A stretch of DNA of 64,000 nt, taken from NCBI GenBank assembly GCA_942492795.1, contig OW818639.1, positions 2,547,770 through 2,611,769 of the forward strand, written 5' to 3'. Below are positions 14,940-23,436 of this stretch, piece by piece. The notes under the pieces are model-generated. The model was not told the DNA's origin, did not search any database, and worked only from the letters and a program-made list of their open reading frames with translations. Position 1 is the stretch's first letter. Every line of letters starts with the position of its first letter. Made by a program: the position numbers and the translations under genes. This stretch comes from RGIG3178 sp942492795. Lineage in GTDB: Bacteria > Bacillota > Clostridia > Christensenellales > QAND01.

Positions 14940-16583
14940 CTATGAATTCTCTATTTCGACCGGAACGCCAAAAATTGCCTGCGCCTTTTGCGCGACCTTT
15001 TGTTCATCCAGCGGCATCGGGGGCACCTTATCCTCCGTCACCGCCTTGGCTGTCACGCCTTCGCCAAACAACTTCTCGGCGATCCGGTTCAGATCCTGCT
15101 GATGCTGGCGCAGGGCATCTACAAACACGCCGTCCCTGGCGCCAAATACAATATATGCCGTTTCGCGTATGCGCACCACCCGCTGGCAAAGGCGGATGGA
15201 TTGGCTGACGCCGGCACTCACCTTGCCCATTTCAGCCAAAAATACGGCTTTGGCGTCCTCCGCCGGAGCGGATACGGCTTTCGCCTGCTGCATCGGCTCG
15301 CTTGTTTGCCCGCTCCTGTCGCTTTGTTTCGGTTCCCGCGCTTGCGCCGGCGCCTGTGCTTCCATATCCCACGGTGGCGGGGCATCCTCTTCTTCCCAAG
15401 AAGGGGGAGAAGCCGCGGACGGTCTTTGTTCGTTTCGTTTCGGCATTCCGCTCTGCGGCTTTGGCAGATGCTCCGCTGCGGGTGCGCCCTGCGAAGGCAC
15501 TGCCTGTTGAGCCAGTTTGGCTTCGAGCGCTTCCACGCGGGCCATCAGCGCCAAATGCGAATCCTCGCCCTGGGGCATGCAAAGGCGAACCGCTGCGGCA
15601 TCCAGCAGCACGCGCGGCCTTGGTGAATAGCGCATCTGCGTCTGCGTTTGTGCCAGAACCTCGATGGCAAAGGCGTACCTCGCCTGATGACCGCGATGTT
15701 CGGATATCAGCCTGTCACGCAGCTGCTGCATGCATTCGCGGGTAAACACTTCAAGGTTCGCGCCGCTTTTTGCCGTTTCGTCTATGTTCTTGAGCATCTC
15801 TGCGATGTCCTGTGCGTCAAATGCCAAAAGCATCCGATCCACACTTTGGCCGCCGATAAGCCCGGTAACGCGGTATACGTCCTCGAGCGTCAGGTGTTCC
15901 GATACCATCAGGCACTGATCCAACAGGGACAGCGCGTCGCGCATGCCGCCTTCCGCAGCGCGGGCTATCTGCATCAATGCGTCCTGCTCCGCCGTCTTTT
16001 CCAGTTCCGCAAGCACGGTCTTAAGATGATCCACGATGGTGTCGTCGCTGAGCTGCAGAAAATCAAACCGCTGGCATCTGGACACGATGGTGGCAGGCAA
16101 ACGGTAGAACTCGGTCGTCGCCAAAATGAACACGGCGTGCGCGGGCGGTTCTTCCAGCGTTTTTAGCAGCGCGTTGAACGCGCCTGTGCTGAGCATGTGC
16201 ACTTCATCGATGATGTACACCTTGTATTTTGTCAACGCCGGACCGTAACGGATCTTATCCCGAAGATCGCGGATCTCATCCACGCCGTTGTTACTGGCGG
16301 CATCGATTTCTATGATATCCGACGAAAGCGCCGCATCGCTCATTTTGCAGATTTCGCACTGTCCGCACGGGTCGCCGTCGACGGGCGACAGGCAATTAAG
16401 CGCGCGCGCAAGTATCTTCGCGGTGCTCGTCTTTCCGGTGCCGCGGCTTCCGCAAAACAGATAAGCGTGGGTGAATTTGCCGCTCTTTATCTGATTGCGC
16501 AGCGTCTGCGTGATGATGGGCTGTCCTAAAACCCGCGAAAACGTTTGCGGGCGGTAGCGCCGGTAGAGTGCCAGATACGACAT
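14940..16583 (-). CDS. dnaX: DNA polymerase III subunit gamma/tau
   Basis: A 547-residue clamp-loader ATPase. It starts with MSYLALYRRYRPQTF, the near-universal DnaX N-terminus, so ATG 16583 (GAGAGG 7 bases upstream) is chosen over the open frame to 16643. Walker A GSRGTGKTS is at residues 45-53, a zinc module with Cys 64, 73, 76 and 79 follows, then the DEVH Walker B near 120 and the SRC sensor near 160. Domain III runs to about 365. The region 370-450 is a Pro/Gln/Ala-rich linker typical of tau, and a tau-like C-terminal domain follows. It is the first gene of the recombination/replication cluster. Confidence 0.95.
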   Translation of the reverse strand: MSYLALYRRYRPQTFSRVLGQPIITQTLRNQIKSGKFTHAYLFCGSRGTGKTSTAKILARALNCLSPVDGDPCGQCEICKMSDAALSSDIIEIDAASNNGVDEIRDLRDKIRYGPALTKYKVYIIDEVHMLSTGAFNALLKTLEEPPAHAVFILATTEFYRLPATIVSRCQRFDFLQLSDDTIVDHLKTVLAELEKTAEQDALMQIARAAEGGMRDALSLLDQCLMVSEHLTLEDVYRVTGLIGGQSVDRMLLAFDAQDIAEMLKNIDETAKSGANLEVFTRECMQQLRDRLISEHRGHQARYAFAIEVLAQTQTQMRYSPRPRVLLDAAAVRLCMPQGEDSHLALMARVEALEAKLAQQAVPSQGAPAAEHLPKPQSGMPKRNEQRPSAASPPSWEEEDAPPPWDMEAQAPAQAREPKQSDRSGQTSEPMQQAKAVSAPAEDAKAVFLAEMGKVSAGVSQSIRLCQRVVRIRETAYIVFGARDGVFVDALRQHQQDLNRIAEKLFGEGVTAKAVTEDKVPPMPLDEQKVAQKAQAIFGVPVEIENS

Positions 16584-16804
16584 TCGTTTTCCTCTCTTGT
16601 ATATATACGGTAGCAGCAACGCTCGCAACTCCGACAAAGCCATCGAGTGGGGTCATCAAGGGGAGATGCTCTCCCCTTGAACAAATCGTTTTTCCGTCAG
16701 GCATACTCCAGCCTGACAGAAAAACTCCTCTACCCGTCGCTTTTTCGCAAAAAAGCGATGATTCCGGGGGATGCTCAAGGGGGACTGGGTCCCCCTTGAT
16801 AGCG
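16584..16804. other. Intergenic region upstream of dnaX
   Basis: No gene is seen. An SRP RNA gene, which often lies near dnaX, was looked for and not recognised. Almost the entire interval is occupied by the stem-loop repeat listed next. Confidence 0.5.
16650..16800 (+). repeat. Compound stem-loop repeat, copy A
   Basis: Four stem-loops follow one another: TCAAGGGGAG with its complement (16656-16665 / 16671-16680), a GTTTTTC-GTCAGGC stem with one mismatch, a TCGCTTTTT stem, and TCAAGGGGG with its complement near 16775-16799. The same order of a GTTTTCC-type hairpin, a CG-TTTTT hairpin, and the exact 12-mer GCTCAAGGGGGA recurs on the minus strand at 59575-59430. This looks like a MITE-type or REP-type element with similar hairpins at both ends. 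Confidence 0.65.
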
Positions 16805-17671
16805 CTAGCGCTTCGTTCCCATGAACGCGATGCCCATCACGTCGGGGCCGACATGCCCCCCGATAACGGGCCCGACCGGCCAAAAGATTATATTCTTGGC
16901 GTTGCAGGTCTCTTCGAGCACCTTTTTAAACTGTTGCGCGTTTTCCATGGTGGAATATTGCATCAGTATCTCGCCGTTCTCGGCGTCATAGGCCCTTTCA
17001 CGGACGAGTTCCGCCATGCGGCGCCAGACTTTTCTTCTGCCCTTGACCTTTTCGATTGGTTCCAGTTTGCCTTCATCGGAGGTATGCAGGATGGGTTTGA
17101 GATCCAGCACCGTTCCAAAAAAGGCCGCGCTGCCGGACAAACGCCCGCCGCGCTTCAAATAGTTCAGATCGTCCACGCTGAAGAAAACAACGCTGTTGAG
17201 CCGGTTGTCCTCCACCCACTTCGCCGTTTCTTCGATGGATTTCCCCTCTTCGCGCATCTGTACGGCACGGCGGATCAGGATGGATTGCCCCGCCGAAATC
17301 GAGAGCGCATTGACCAGCAGGATATTCGCCTGCGGGTTTTCCTCCTTGATCTCGTTGACCGCCATTTCACAGTTGCTGTAGTGTTGGCTCAGGTTGGGTG
17401 ACAACCCTATATACAGGATATTGTTGTTCTTCAAAAGCAGGCTTTCAAACCACTTTTTGATCTCATAGGGAGATTTGCAGGAGGTCGTTACCTGGGCGCC
17501 GCCGGCCAACCGCTCGAAGAAATCCGGGAAACTTACCGTTTTTCCGAGGTCATAGTCATAATCGATTCCGTCGATCGTGACAGGCATTGCAAATACGGGA
17601 ATGTCCTTCTCCAACGCGTAGTCCAGCAACAGTTCGGAATCAGCGTCTGTTGCGATAATAAAATCCCCCAT
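16805..17671 (-). CDS. DegV family protein, divergent
   Basis: A 288-residue DegV-fold protein. Family members bind a fatty acid (FakB type) and present it to the kinase FakA. The overall frame is clear: ATDADSEL at the N-terminus, VTTSCKSP near 60, LNYLKRGGRLS near 170, and GGHVGPDVMGIAF at the end. The fatty-acid pocket motifs differ from the two plus-strand paralogues: SPNLSQHYSN replaces the SS-LSGTY motif and NALSISAGQ replaces DS-GAS-G. The ligand may therefore be different. GGAGGG lies 6 bases upstream. It is the last gene before the dnaX-proximal repeat and is separated from the M20 genes by about 120 bases. Confidence 0.82.
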   Translation of the reverse strand: MGDFIIATDADSELLLDYALEKDIPVFAMPVTIDGIDYDYDLGKTVSFPDFFERLAGGAQVTTSCKSPYEIKKWFESLLLKNNNILYIGLSPNLSQHYSNCEMAVNEIKEENPQANILLVNALSISAGQSILIRRAVQMREEGKSIEETAKWVEDNRLNSVVFFSVDDLNYLKRGGRLSGSAAFFGTVLDLKPILHTSDEGKLEPIEKVKGRRKVWRRMAELVRERAYDAENGEILMQYSTMENAQQFKKVLEETCNAKNIIFWPVGPVIGGHVGPDVMGIAFMGTKR

Positions 17672-17792
17672 AAAAGTCCCTCCTCACGGGCTTTGCGCTT
17701 TTAGCACAATTTATTGTACCGTATTGTTGGCGGTTTTAGCAACTGCCGCGTTGCGCGCTGCTCAGCTCATATTACCCGCACAGGCTACGTCT

Positions 17793-19172
17793 TTATACCG
17801 ATTCCCTGCCCGATTGCGTGCAGAAACGCCACAAAAGGCGCATATAGAACCGCACGCCCTCGTGCAGCTGATCCACAGGTGTCCGCTCGTCGGCGGCGTG
17901 CACCAGCGGGCGCAGATCCATATGCCCGATGAACGGGCTGAATCGATAGATGTTCTCACAGACGGTGTCGTACAGGCGCGCGTCGGTCCGCGCCGCCACG
18001 GGGACGGGGACGATGACGGCGTCGCCCTGCGAATCATGAATGGTTTTTTCAAGCAGCTTAAACGCTTCGCATTCAGTATCGCTGACGCGGCTTGGCTCAA
18101 ACCCCCGATGGGCGATCATCTGTACCCGCTCGTCGGATATGGCTTCTTTGAAATGCGCAAGGGCTTTTTCGATGCTGTCCTGTTCCGCGAGACGGAGGTT
18201 GAAAACGGCCTCCGCTTTTTGCGGCAGCACATTGGGCGCAGGCGAAGCCCATGCCATGGTCGCCGCGGCCGTGGTGCGCACCAATGCGTTTGTCTGCGGT
18301 GTTTTGGATAGAAAATCGATCAGATCCTGCGGCCTTGCGTCCATTTGTTCAACGCATGACCGGAGCCTTCCTTGTGGCAAATGCGGCAGCAGCGCCCGAT
18401 ACATCTTAAAAAGAGCCTCGCTGCCGCAGGGCAAGAACGGATGCTGCTCCACCGCGTCGATCGCGCTGCACAGGACGCCCAGCGCCGTACGGTCCTTAGG
18501 CCTTGAGGCATGCCCGCCCTCGTCGTATACCGTCAGTTGAATGTCGACGTAGCCCTTTTCAAAAATGCCGACCTGCGCCAGCAGCGTTGCGGGCGCGCCG
18601 TAGTCTTCGCCCCGCGCGTACATGCCGCCTTCGTCCAATACCAAATCAAAATGCAACCGCTCTTCCTTCAAGTGTTGCGCGATCTTCTGCGCGCCTTTGC
18701 ATCCCAATACCTCTTCGTTAAACCCGTAAGCAACATATACGTCGCGATCCGGCACAAATCCCTGCGCCAAAAGCGCTTCGATGGCTTCCATGTGCCCGAG
18801 GATCAGACACTTGCAGTCCATGGTTCCCCGGCCCCATACAAACCCGTCCTTTATCTCACCGCCAAACGGCGGATGCCGCCAGAGCGCTTCGTCCGCCGGA
18901 ACGACATCCTGATGCGCGGCCAATAAAATCGGGTCAAGGCCGCTTTGTCCGTTTCCTTTGAAGCGGTAGAGCAATCCGTATCCGTTGACGAGCGTCTTTT
19001 CTAAGGTGCCGTGCACCAGCGGGTACAGATTTTCGAGCTCCGCATGCAGCTTTTCAAACGCCGCAAAATCCATCCTGGTTTCATCGGCAAAGCTTACGGT
19101 TTTGCATTGCACGAGCCTGCCAAGATGCTTAGCCAACAATTCATTGTCCAATGGTACGCTAAACGCCTGCAT
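17793..19172 (-). CDS. M20 family metallopeptidase (carboxypeptidase S-like), copy 2
   Basis: A 459-residue zinc peptidase. Metal-site motifs in order: LLAAHQDVVPADEALWRHPPF near 91, WGRGTMDCKC near 120 (bridging Asp), GFNEEVLGCKGA near 152 (catalytic Glu-Glu), LDEGG near 177, and a final His near 430. The length and the HQDVVP motif place it with yeast CPS1/PM20D1-like peptidases, which cleave N-blocked amino acids or short peptides. Unlike its upstream neighbour it has no membrane segment. ATG 19172 is used because AAGGAGAG lies 6 bases upstream. It begins 2 bases after the stop of its paralogue, so this is a tandem duplication in one operon. Confidence 0.85.
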   Translation of the reverse strand: MQAFSVPLDNELLAKHLGRLVQCKTVSFADETRMDFAAFEKLHAELENLYPLVHGTLEKTLVNGYGLLYRFKGNGQSGLDPILLAAHQDVVPADEALWRHPPFGGEIKDGFVWGRGTMDCKCLILGHMEAIEALLAQGFVPDRDVYVAYGFNEEVLGCKGAQKIAQHLKEERLHFDLVLDEGGMYARGEDYGAPATLLAQVGIFEKGYVDIQLTVYDEGGHASRPKDRTALGVLCSAIDAVEQHPFLPCGSEALFKMYRALLPHLPQGRLRSCVEQMDARPQDLIDFLSKTPQTNALVRTTAAATMAWASPAPNVLPQKAEAVFNLRLAEQDSIEKALAHFKEAISDERVQMIAHRGFEPSRVSDTECEAFKLLEKTIHDSQGDAVIVPVPVAARTDARLYDTVCENIYRFSPFIGHMDLRPLVHAADERTPVDQLHEGVRFYMRLLWRFCTQSGRESV

Positions 19173-19174
19173 TG

Positions 19175-20638
19175 TCAGCTCTCCTTCCCACACGTGGTGC
19201 GCAGTAAGCGGATGTAGAACCGGATACCGTTGAGATAGTCCTCCACTTCGATGCGTTCATTCGTTCCGTGCATGCCGAAGGCGTATTTCATGTGGGATCT
19301 GGCGGGCATGAATTTATACACATCGTCCGATACGCTATCGAACATGCGGCTGTCCGTACCAGCGAAGAAGACCATCGGCGCTACCACGATTTCTTCCCCG
19401 AAGGTCTGCCGCACCGTTTGGGATATGGCTCTAAATGCCCTCGTATCCGTCCTCGCCGGGCGGGACGGGTTGGATTTGACGGGCAGCTCCACGGTGAACT
19501 CCGGCCCTACAAGCTCCTGCACAAAATATTGCAGCGCCTGGTAGTTGAAACCGTAGTTGATGCGAAAATTCACGTTTGCGACAACTTTCTGCGGCAGAAC
19601 ATTGGGGGCGTCCGATCCTTTGATCTGCGTCAGCGCCGTGGTCGTGCGCACCAGCGCGTTTCCGTACGGGCCGCTTCGGGCAAGTTTTTGCGCCAATTTG
19701 CGCGCATATAGCCTTGGGTGCGCTGCCATCCAGCGCGTCTTGAAATCGCAATAGGGCGCGATGGTCTTATACAGGTTCACAAACGTATCGTTGATATCCA
19801 CGGGGAATTTATTCTGTTCGATCTTGACAAGCGCCCTTGCCATCCTGGATAGGGCGGTCTCTTCACCGGGGGTGGCGCTGTGGCCGCCGCTGTCGGTGGT
19901 CGTAAGCCTTACGTCGCAATAGCCTTTTTCATAGGTGCACACGCAAGCCAGCAGCCTGTCTTTGGCGCCCAAGACATCGCCTTGCAAAAAACTGCCGCCT
20001 TCGTCCAAAACGTATTCAAAATGCAGCCCCAAATCGCGGCACAACTGCGCCACATCGCCGGTGCCCGAACCCATAATTTCCTCATCACAGGTGGTGCACA
20101 GATACACATCCCTGTTCGGGACGAAGCCGGATGCAATCAGATGCTCCATCGCTTCGAAAATACCGCACAGTGCGTTCTTCATGTCGATCGCGCCGCGGCC
20201 CCAGACGCAACCGTCCGCAATAGTTCCGGCAAACGGCGGGTAAGCCCAATCCTGTTGGGTTCCCGGGGTCACGGGCACAACGTCCTGATGGGCCATCAGC
20301 AGCACCGGTTTTTGGCCGCTATCCGTCCCTTTCCAGCAGTACAGCCGCGAAAACGGCTTGACCTCACGGACGGTAACGGTTGCGAATACCTTCGGATAAT
20401 CCGCCTGAATCTGTGCCTGCAACCGGATGAATTCATCCGCGTTGTCTGACTTGCCCTCGACAAAGCTCACCGTTTCACACGAGATGGCGCGGCAGAGGTG
20501 CCCGGCCGCCGCGTCCGCGTCAAGATCGATTTTCGCCGCCTTCGCAACTGCCTTTTGCTTTTTAAGCATCAAGACCGGCCACACGCTGTACAGCCCGAAA
20601 ATACCCAATACGATTATCCAATACATCCAGTTCTGCAT
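19175..20638 (-). CDS. M20 family metallopeptidase with N-terminal membrane anchor, copy 1
   Basis: A 487-residue M20 peptidase. One transmembrane segment lies at residues 3-25 (NWMYWIIVLGIFGLYSVWPV), followed by KKQK, so the catalytic domain probably stays on the cytoplasmic side. Motifs: MAHQDVVP near 113, WGRGAIDMKNAL near 140, CDEEIMGSGTG near 176 and LDEGGSF near 200. The C-terminal part has FGMHGTNERIEVEDYL with the last metal His. It is of the CPS1/PM20D1 type. GGGAGGG lies 6 bases before ATG 20638. The next gene is its soluble paralogue; an orphan amino-acid transporter ATPase lies just upstream but is separated by a terminator. Confidence 0.85.
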   Translation of the reverse strand: MQNWMYWIIVLGIFGLYSVWPVLMLKKQKAVAKAAKIDLDADAAAGHLCRAISCETVSFVEGKSDNADEFIRLQAQIQADYPKVFATVTVREVKPFSRLYCWKGTDSGQKPVLLMAHQDVVPVTPGTQQDWAYPPFAGTIADGCVWGRGAIDMKNALCGIFEAMEHLIASGFVPNRDVYLCTTCDEEIMGSGTGDVAQLCRDLGLHFEYVLDEGGSFLQGDVLGAKDRLLACVCTYEKGYCDVRLTTTDSGGHSATPGEETALSRMARALVKIEQNKFPVDINDTFVNLYKTIAPYCDFKTRWMAAHPRLYARKLAQKLARSGPYGNALVRTTTALTQIKGSDAPNVLPQKVVANVNFRINYGFNYQALQYFVQELVGPEFTVELPVKSNPSRPARTDTRAFRAISQTVRQTFGEEIVVAPMVFFAGTDSRMFDSVSDDVYKFMPARSHMKYAFGMHGTNERIEVEDYLNGIRFYIRLLRTTCGKES

Positions 20639-20691
20639 CTGCTGCCCTCCCAATAAGAGCGTATAATTGTGACAACTTCTGTACGGGTATA

Positions 20692-20713
20692 AAAAAAGGC
20701 CCAAAAAGAGCCT
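20692..20713 (-). terminator. Terminator of the orphan ABC ATPase gene
   Basis: A 6-bp stem (AGGCTC with GGGCCT on the minus strand, 20713-20708 and 20703-20698) is followed by seven T residues. It begins right at the stop codon. Confidence 0.75.
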
Positions 20714-21451
20714 TTAATAGAGCACTTTGCTTAAAAATTCCTTGGTGCGCGGATTTTGGGGATCGGAGAATATTTGCTGCGGCGTTCCGCTCTCCGCTAT
20801 CAAACCGTTGTCCATAAACAATACGCGGTTGCTGATTTCTCTTGCAAAGCCCATCTCGTGCGTTACGATGACGGTGGTCATCCCTTCTCGCACCAGCGTT
20901 TTGATGACGTCCAGCACTTCGCCGACCATTTCGGGGTCGAGCGCACTTGTGGGTTCATCAAAGAGCATCACATCCGGCTCCATTGCCAGAGCGCGCACGA
21001 TGGCGAGCCGCTGCTTTTGACCCCCGGAAAGCCTGCGCGGGTATTCCTGCGCCTTTTCCGCCAAACCGATGCGGGAAAGTAGCTTCATCGCCTGTTCCTG
21101 CGCCTGTTCCTTCGTAATTTTTTTAACGAGCATCGGCGCGAGCGTGATATTGTCCAGCACCGTCAGATGGGGAAATACGTTGAAAAGCTGGAATACCATG
21201 CCCATCTTCTGGCGATGCAGATCCGCATTCACGCCCTTGGCGTTGATCTGTACCCCTTCGAACTCGATCGTGCCTTCTTCAGGCGTTTCCAAAAGGTTCA
21301 GACACCGCAAAAACGTGCTTTTACCGCTGCCGCTGGGCCCGATGACGGACACAACTTCACCCTTTTGTATCTGTTCGCTGATGCCCTTCAACACGTGCAG
21401 GGTTCCGAAGTATTTATGCAGATTCTCAACTTTGATCAATGTTTCCGCCAC
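20714..21451 (-). CDS. Amino-acid ABC transporter ATP-binding protein, orphan
   Basis: A 245-residue ATPase of the polar amino acid uptake family (GlnQ/HisP-like). Walker A GPSGSGKST is at residues 38-46, the Q-loop FQLFNVFPH near 87, signature LSGGQKQRLAIVRALA near 140, Walker B MLFDEPTSALDPE near 160, and the switch His in VTHEMGFA. The start is GTG at 21449-21451 with an AGGAAGAGG ribosome site. No permease or binding protein is next to it: upstream is a divergent regulatory pair and downstream two peptidases. It must therefore pair with a permease encoded elsewhere, or it remains from a broken operon. Confidence 0.88.
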   Translation of the reverse strand: MAETLIKVENLHKYFGTLHVLKGISEQIQKGEVVSVIGPSGSGKSTFLRCLNLLETPEEGTIEFEGVQINAKGVNADLHRQKMGMVFQLFNVFPHLTVLDNITLAPMLVKKITKEQAQEQAMKLLSRIGLAEKAQEYPRRLSGGQKQRLAIVRALAMEPDVMLFDEPTSALDPEMVGEVLDVIKTLVREGMTTVIVTHEMGFAREISNRVLFMDNGLIAESGTPQQIFSDPQNPRTKEFLSKVLY

Positions 21452-21650
21452 TTGTTTCCTCTTCCTATACCAGTAAGCTTCGATATGCGCAATGCTTCAG
21501 TACCGCTATATTAACTCTATCATATCGGAATGCGGGATCTTGTTCAATCGATAATTTGGACACGGGAACAATCCGACGATGACTTTTTACGACAACCCGT
21601 GCCCGTTTTGCGCCCCGTAAAAATATTTTTCTTTTCAATGTAAAATATAC

Positions 21651-21679
21651 TTGACATCTTGAATAGTATGTTGTACTCT
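21651..21679 (+). promoter_or_regulatory. Promoter of the membrane protein/XRE operon
   Basis: A consensus TTGACA (21651-21656) and TACTCT (21674-21679) are 17 bases apart, about 40 bases upstream of the first gene. Confidence 0.75.
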
Positions 21680-21719
21680 GTGTTTGGTTGAGATTACATA
21701 CAGAAGGAGTGTGCCAACT

Positions 21720-22226
21720 ATGTCCTATCATGAAAAGAGAACAATTGTCAGCCTGATCACGGGTGCGGCGATTTTGACAGCCTATTGCCTCAACGCATTC
21801 GGCAAGGTCAAAGCGGGCCTGGTCATGCCCGGCGATCTGAAATTCTGGGCGGGCACGATGCTGCTGTTCATCGGCATCGGTGTCGTAGCGATGATCGTCA
21901 TTCAAATCGTTTTTCACATCCTTCTTTCCATCGGGATTGCCGTGAAGGAACAAGTGCGCAACGGCAAATGCGATGATAAGGAAATAGAAAAAACGATTGA
22001 ACTGGAAATGGTCGAAGACGAAATGGTCAAGCTGATCGAGCTCAAATCCCTTAGAATCGGATATGCGCTGATCGGGTTCGGGTTCCTTGCAGGTCTCGTT
22101 TCGCTGGTGTTGAATTATCCGCCGGCGGTAATGCTCAACATCCTGTTCCTGTCGTGCAGCATCGGAGCCATGTGCGAAGGGTTTACGACTTTGTACTATT
22201 ACAGGAAAGGCATCCAAAATGGCTAA
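21720..22226 (+). CDS. Four-helix membrane protein paired with an XRE regulator
   Basis: A 168-residue protein with four hydrophobic segments at about residues 10-28, 40-70, 110-130 and 135-155, and a charged cytoplasmic loop (KCDDKEIEKTIELEMVEDE) between the second and third. I cannot assign a function. Such membrane proteins followed by a 70-80 residue XRE protein are common two-gene modules in Firmicutes; the membrane partner may sequester or signal to the regulator, but that is inference. AAGGAG lies 10 bases before ATG 21720. The 3' end overlaps the XRE gene by 8 bases. Confidence 0.7.
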   Translation: MSYHEKRTIVSLITGAAILTAYCLNAFGKVKAGLVMPGDLKFWAGTMLLFIGIGVVAMIVIQIVFHILLSIGIAVKEQVRNGKCDDKEIEKTIELEMVEDEMVKLIELKSLRIGYALIGFGFLAGLVSLVLNYPPAVMLNILFLSCSIGAMCEGFTTLYYYRKGIQNG

Positions 22227-22449
22227 GAAGTTCATCATCACCAACAACATCCGCAAACTGCGCTTTTTTGCCAACGAGATGACGCAGCAGGCTCTGGCCG
22301 AAAAAGCGGGGGCTTCCAGGCAAACCATCATCGCCATTGAAGCCGGTAAGTATACGCCCTCACTCGAACTGGCGTTTCGCATTGCCGACGCGTTCGGCGT
22401 GGCGATAGGCGAAGTGTTCGACTGCACAGTCGAAGGAGACGAAAAATGA
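22219..22449 (+). CDS. Small XRE-family transcriptional regulator
   Basis: A 76-residue helix-turn-helix protein made of little more than one HTH_3 domain: NIRKLRFFANEMTQQALAEKAG, then the recognition helix SRQTIIAIEAGKYTPS, then LELAFRIADAFGVAIGEVF. This is the YgzD/YozG type. It overlaps the preceding membrane protein gene by 8 bases and the following oxidoreductase gene by 4 (ATGA), so all three are coupled. Probable autoregulator of this operon. Confidence 0.85.
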   Translation: MAKKFIITNNIRKLRFFANEMTQQALAEKAGASRQTIIAIEAGKYTPSLELAFRIADAFGVAIGEVFDCTVEGDEK

Positions 22450-23396
22450 AAGCCGTATTCTATGAAAAAAACGGTTCCCCGAATTTGATGCTCCGCGAGA
22501 CGGATAAGCCGGTGCCAAAGGACGATGATCTTCTGGTCAAAATCCATGCGGTATCAATCAACGCGGCGGATTACCGTTCCATGCGGATGGGCGCTATACC
22601 GAAAAGCGGGATTTTCGGTGCCGACATCGCTGGGCGCGTGGAAGCCACAGGCCGCAACGTAACGCAGTTTAAACCGGGTGATGAAGTGGTTGCAGACATC
22701 AGCGGCCACGGATTCGGCGGCTTTGCGGAATATGTTGCAGTTTGCGAAACGGCATTCGCGTTGAAACCCGCCTCTGTATCCTTCGAAGATGCAGCGGCTA
22801 CACCGGGTGCCGCTCTTGCGGCGCTGCAGGCTTTGCGGGACAAGGGAAACATCCAAACGGGGCAAAAAGTGCTGATCTGCGGCGCAGGCGGCGGGGTGGG
22901 CACCTTTACGGTTCAGCTTGCCAAGCATTACGGCGCGGACGTGACCGCCGTATGCGGCCCAAAAAATGCGGCTCTTGTCAAATCCCTTGGCGCGGATCGC
23001 GTGATCGATTATACAACGGAAGATTTTACCCAAAGCGCGAGCCGTTACGACCTCATAGTGGCCATCAACGGCATCCAAAAGCTTCGAACATACCGGCGCA
23101 TGCTAAACGCAACGGGTATCTTGGTTGTGGTCGGGGGCGGCCTGTCGCAGATATTCAAATCTGTCTTCTTCGGGCCGGTGCTGTCCCTGGGCGGCAAAAA
23201 GACGCGCGTCCTCGCCGCGAAGCCGAACCGCAAGGATCTGGAATACTTGATCAGCCTCGTCGAATCAGGCAGCATCAAACCCGTCATCGACCGGCGCTGT
23301 TCGCTGGATCAAACCGCCGAAGCCGTTGCGTATTTAGAAAAGGGCCACGCCGCCGGCAAGGTTGTCATCCGTGTTGCGGATGATCAATCAGCGTAA
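22446..23396 (+). CDS. Medium-chain dehydrogenase/reductase (quinone oxidoreductase-like), copy 1
   Basis: A 316-residue MDR protein. The N-terminal GroES-like domain starts MKAVFYEKNGSPNLMLRETDKP, and an NADPH-binding Rossmann domain carries ICGAGGGVGTFTVQLAKHYGA near residue 143. The catalytic-zinc ligands of alcohol dehydrogenases are absent, so it belongs with quinone/enone reductases and probably reduces an activated double bond with NADPH. The ATG overlaps the XRE stop. A paralogue follows 40 bases downstream. The gene pair plus an XRE regulator suggests a stress or detoxification role, which is inference. Confidence 0.82.
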   Translation: MKAVFYEKNGSPNLMLRETDKPVPKDDDLLVKIHAVSINAADYRSMRMGAIPKSGIFGADIAGRVEATGRNVTQFKPGDEVVADISGHGFGGFAEYVAVCETAFALKPASVSFEDAAATPGAALAALQALRDKGNIQTGQKVLICGAGGGVGTFTVQLAKHYGADVTAVCGPKNAALVKSLGADRVIDYTTEDFTQSASRYDLIVAINGIQKLRTYRRMLNATGILVVVGGGLSQIFKSVFFGPVLSLGGKKTRVLAAKPNRKDLEYLISLVESGSIKPVIDRRCSLDQTAEAVAYLEKGHAAGKVVIRVADDQSA

Positions 23397-23436
23397 AACA
23401 GTTATCCTATGCAATCAGAATGAAAAGGAGAAAACA

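Noticed and set aside
16584..16804. SRP RNA gene upstream of dnaX
   Set aside because: The interval is explained by successive hairpins of a repeat that recurs at 59.5 kb; the SRP Alu/S-domain core was not found.
22219..22449. Prophage repressor
   Set aside because: No phage genes, integrase or attachment sites are near this XRE gene; it fits the common membrane protein/XRE module.
21465..22547. 360-codon open frame on the minus strand
   Set aside because: It runs antisense through the membrane protein and XRE genes, and crosses the promoter region; the plus-strand genes have ribosome sites and a consensus promoter.
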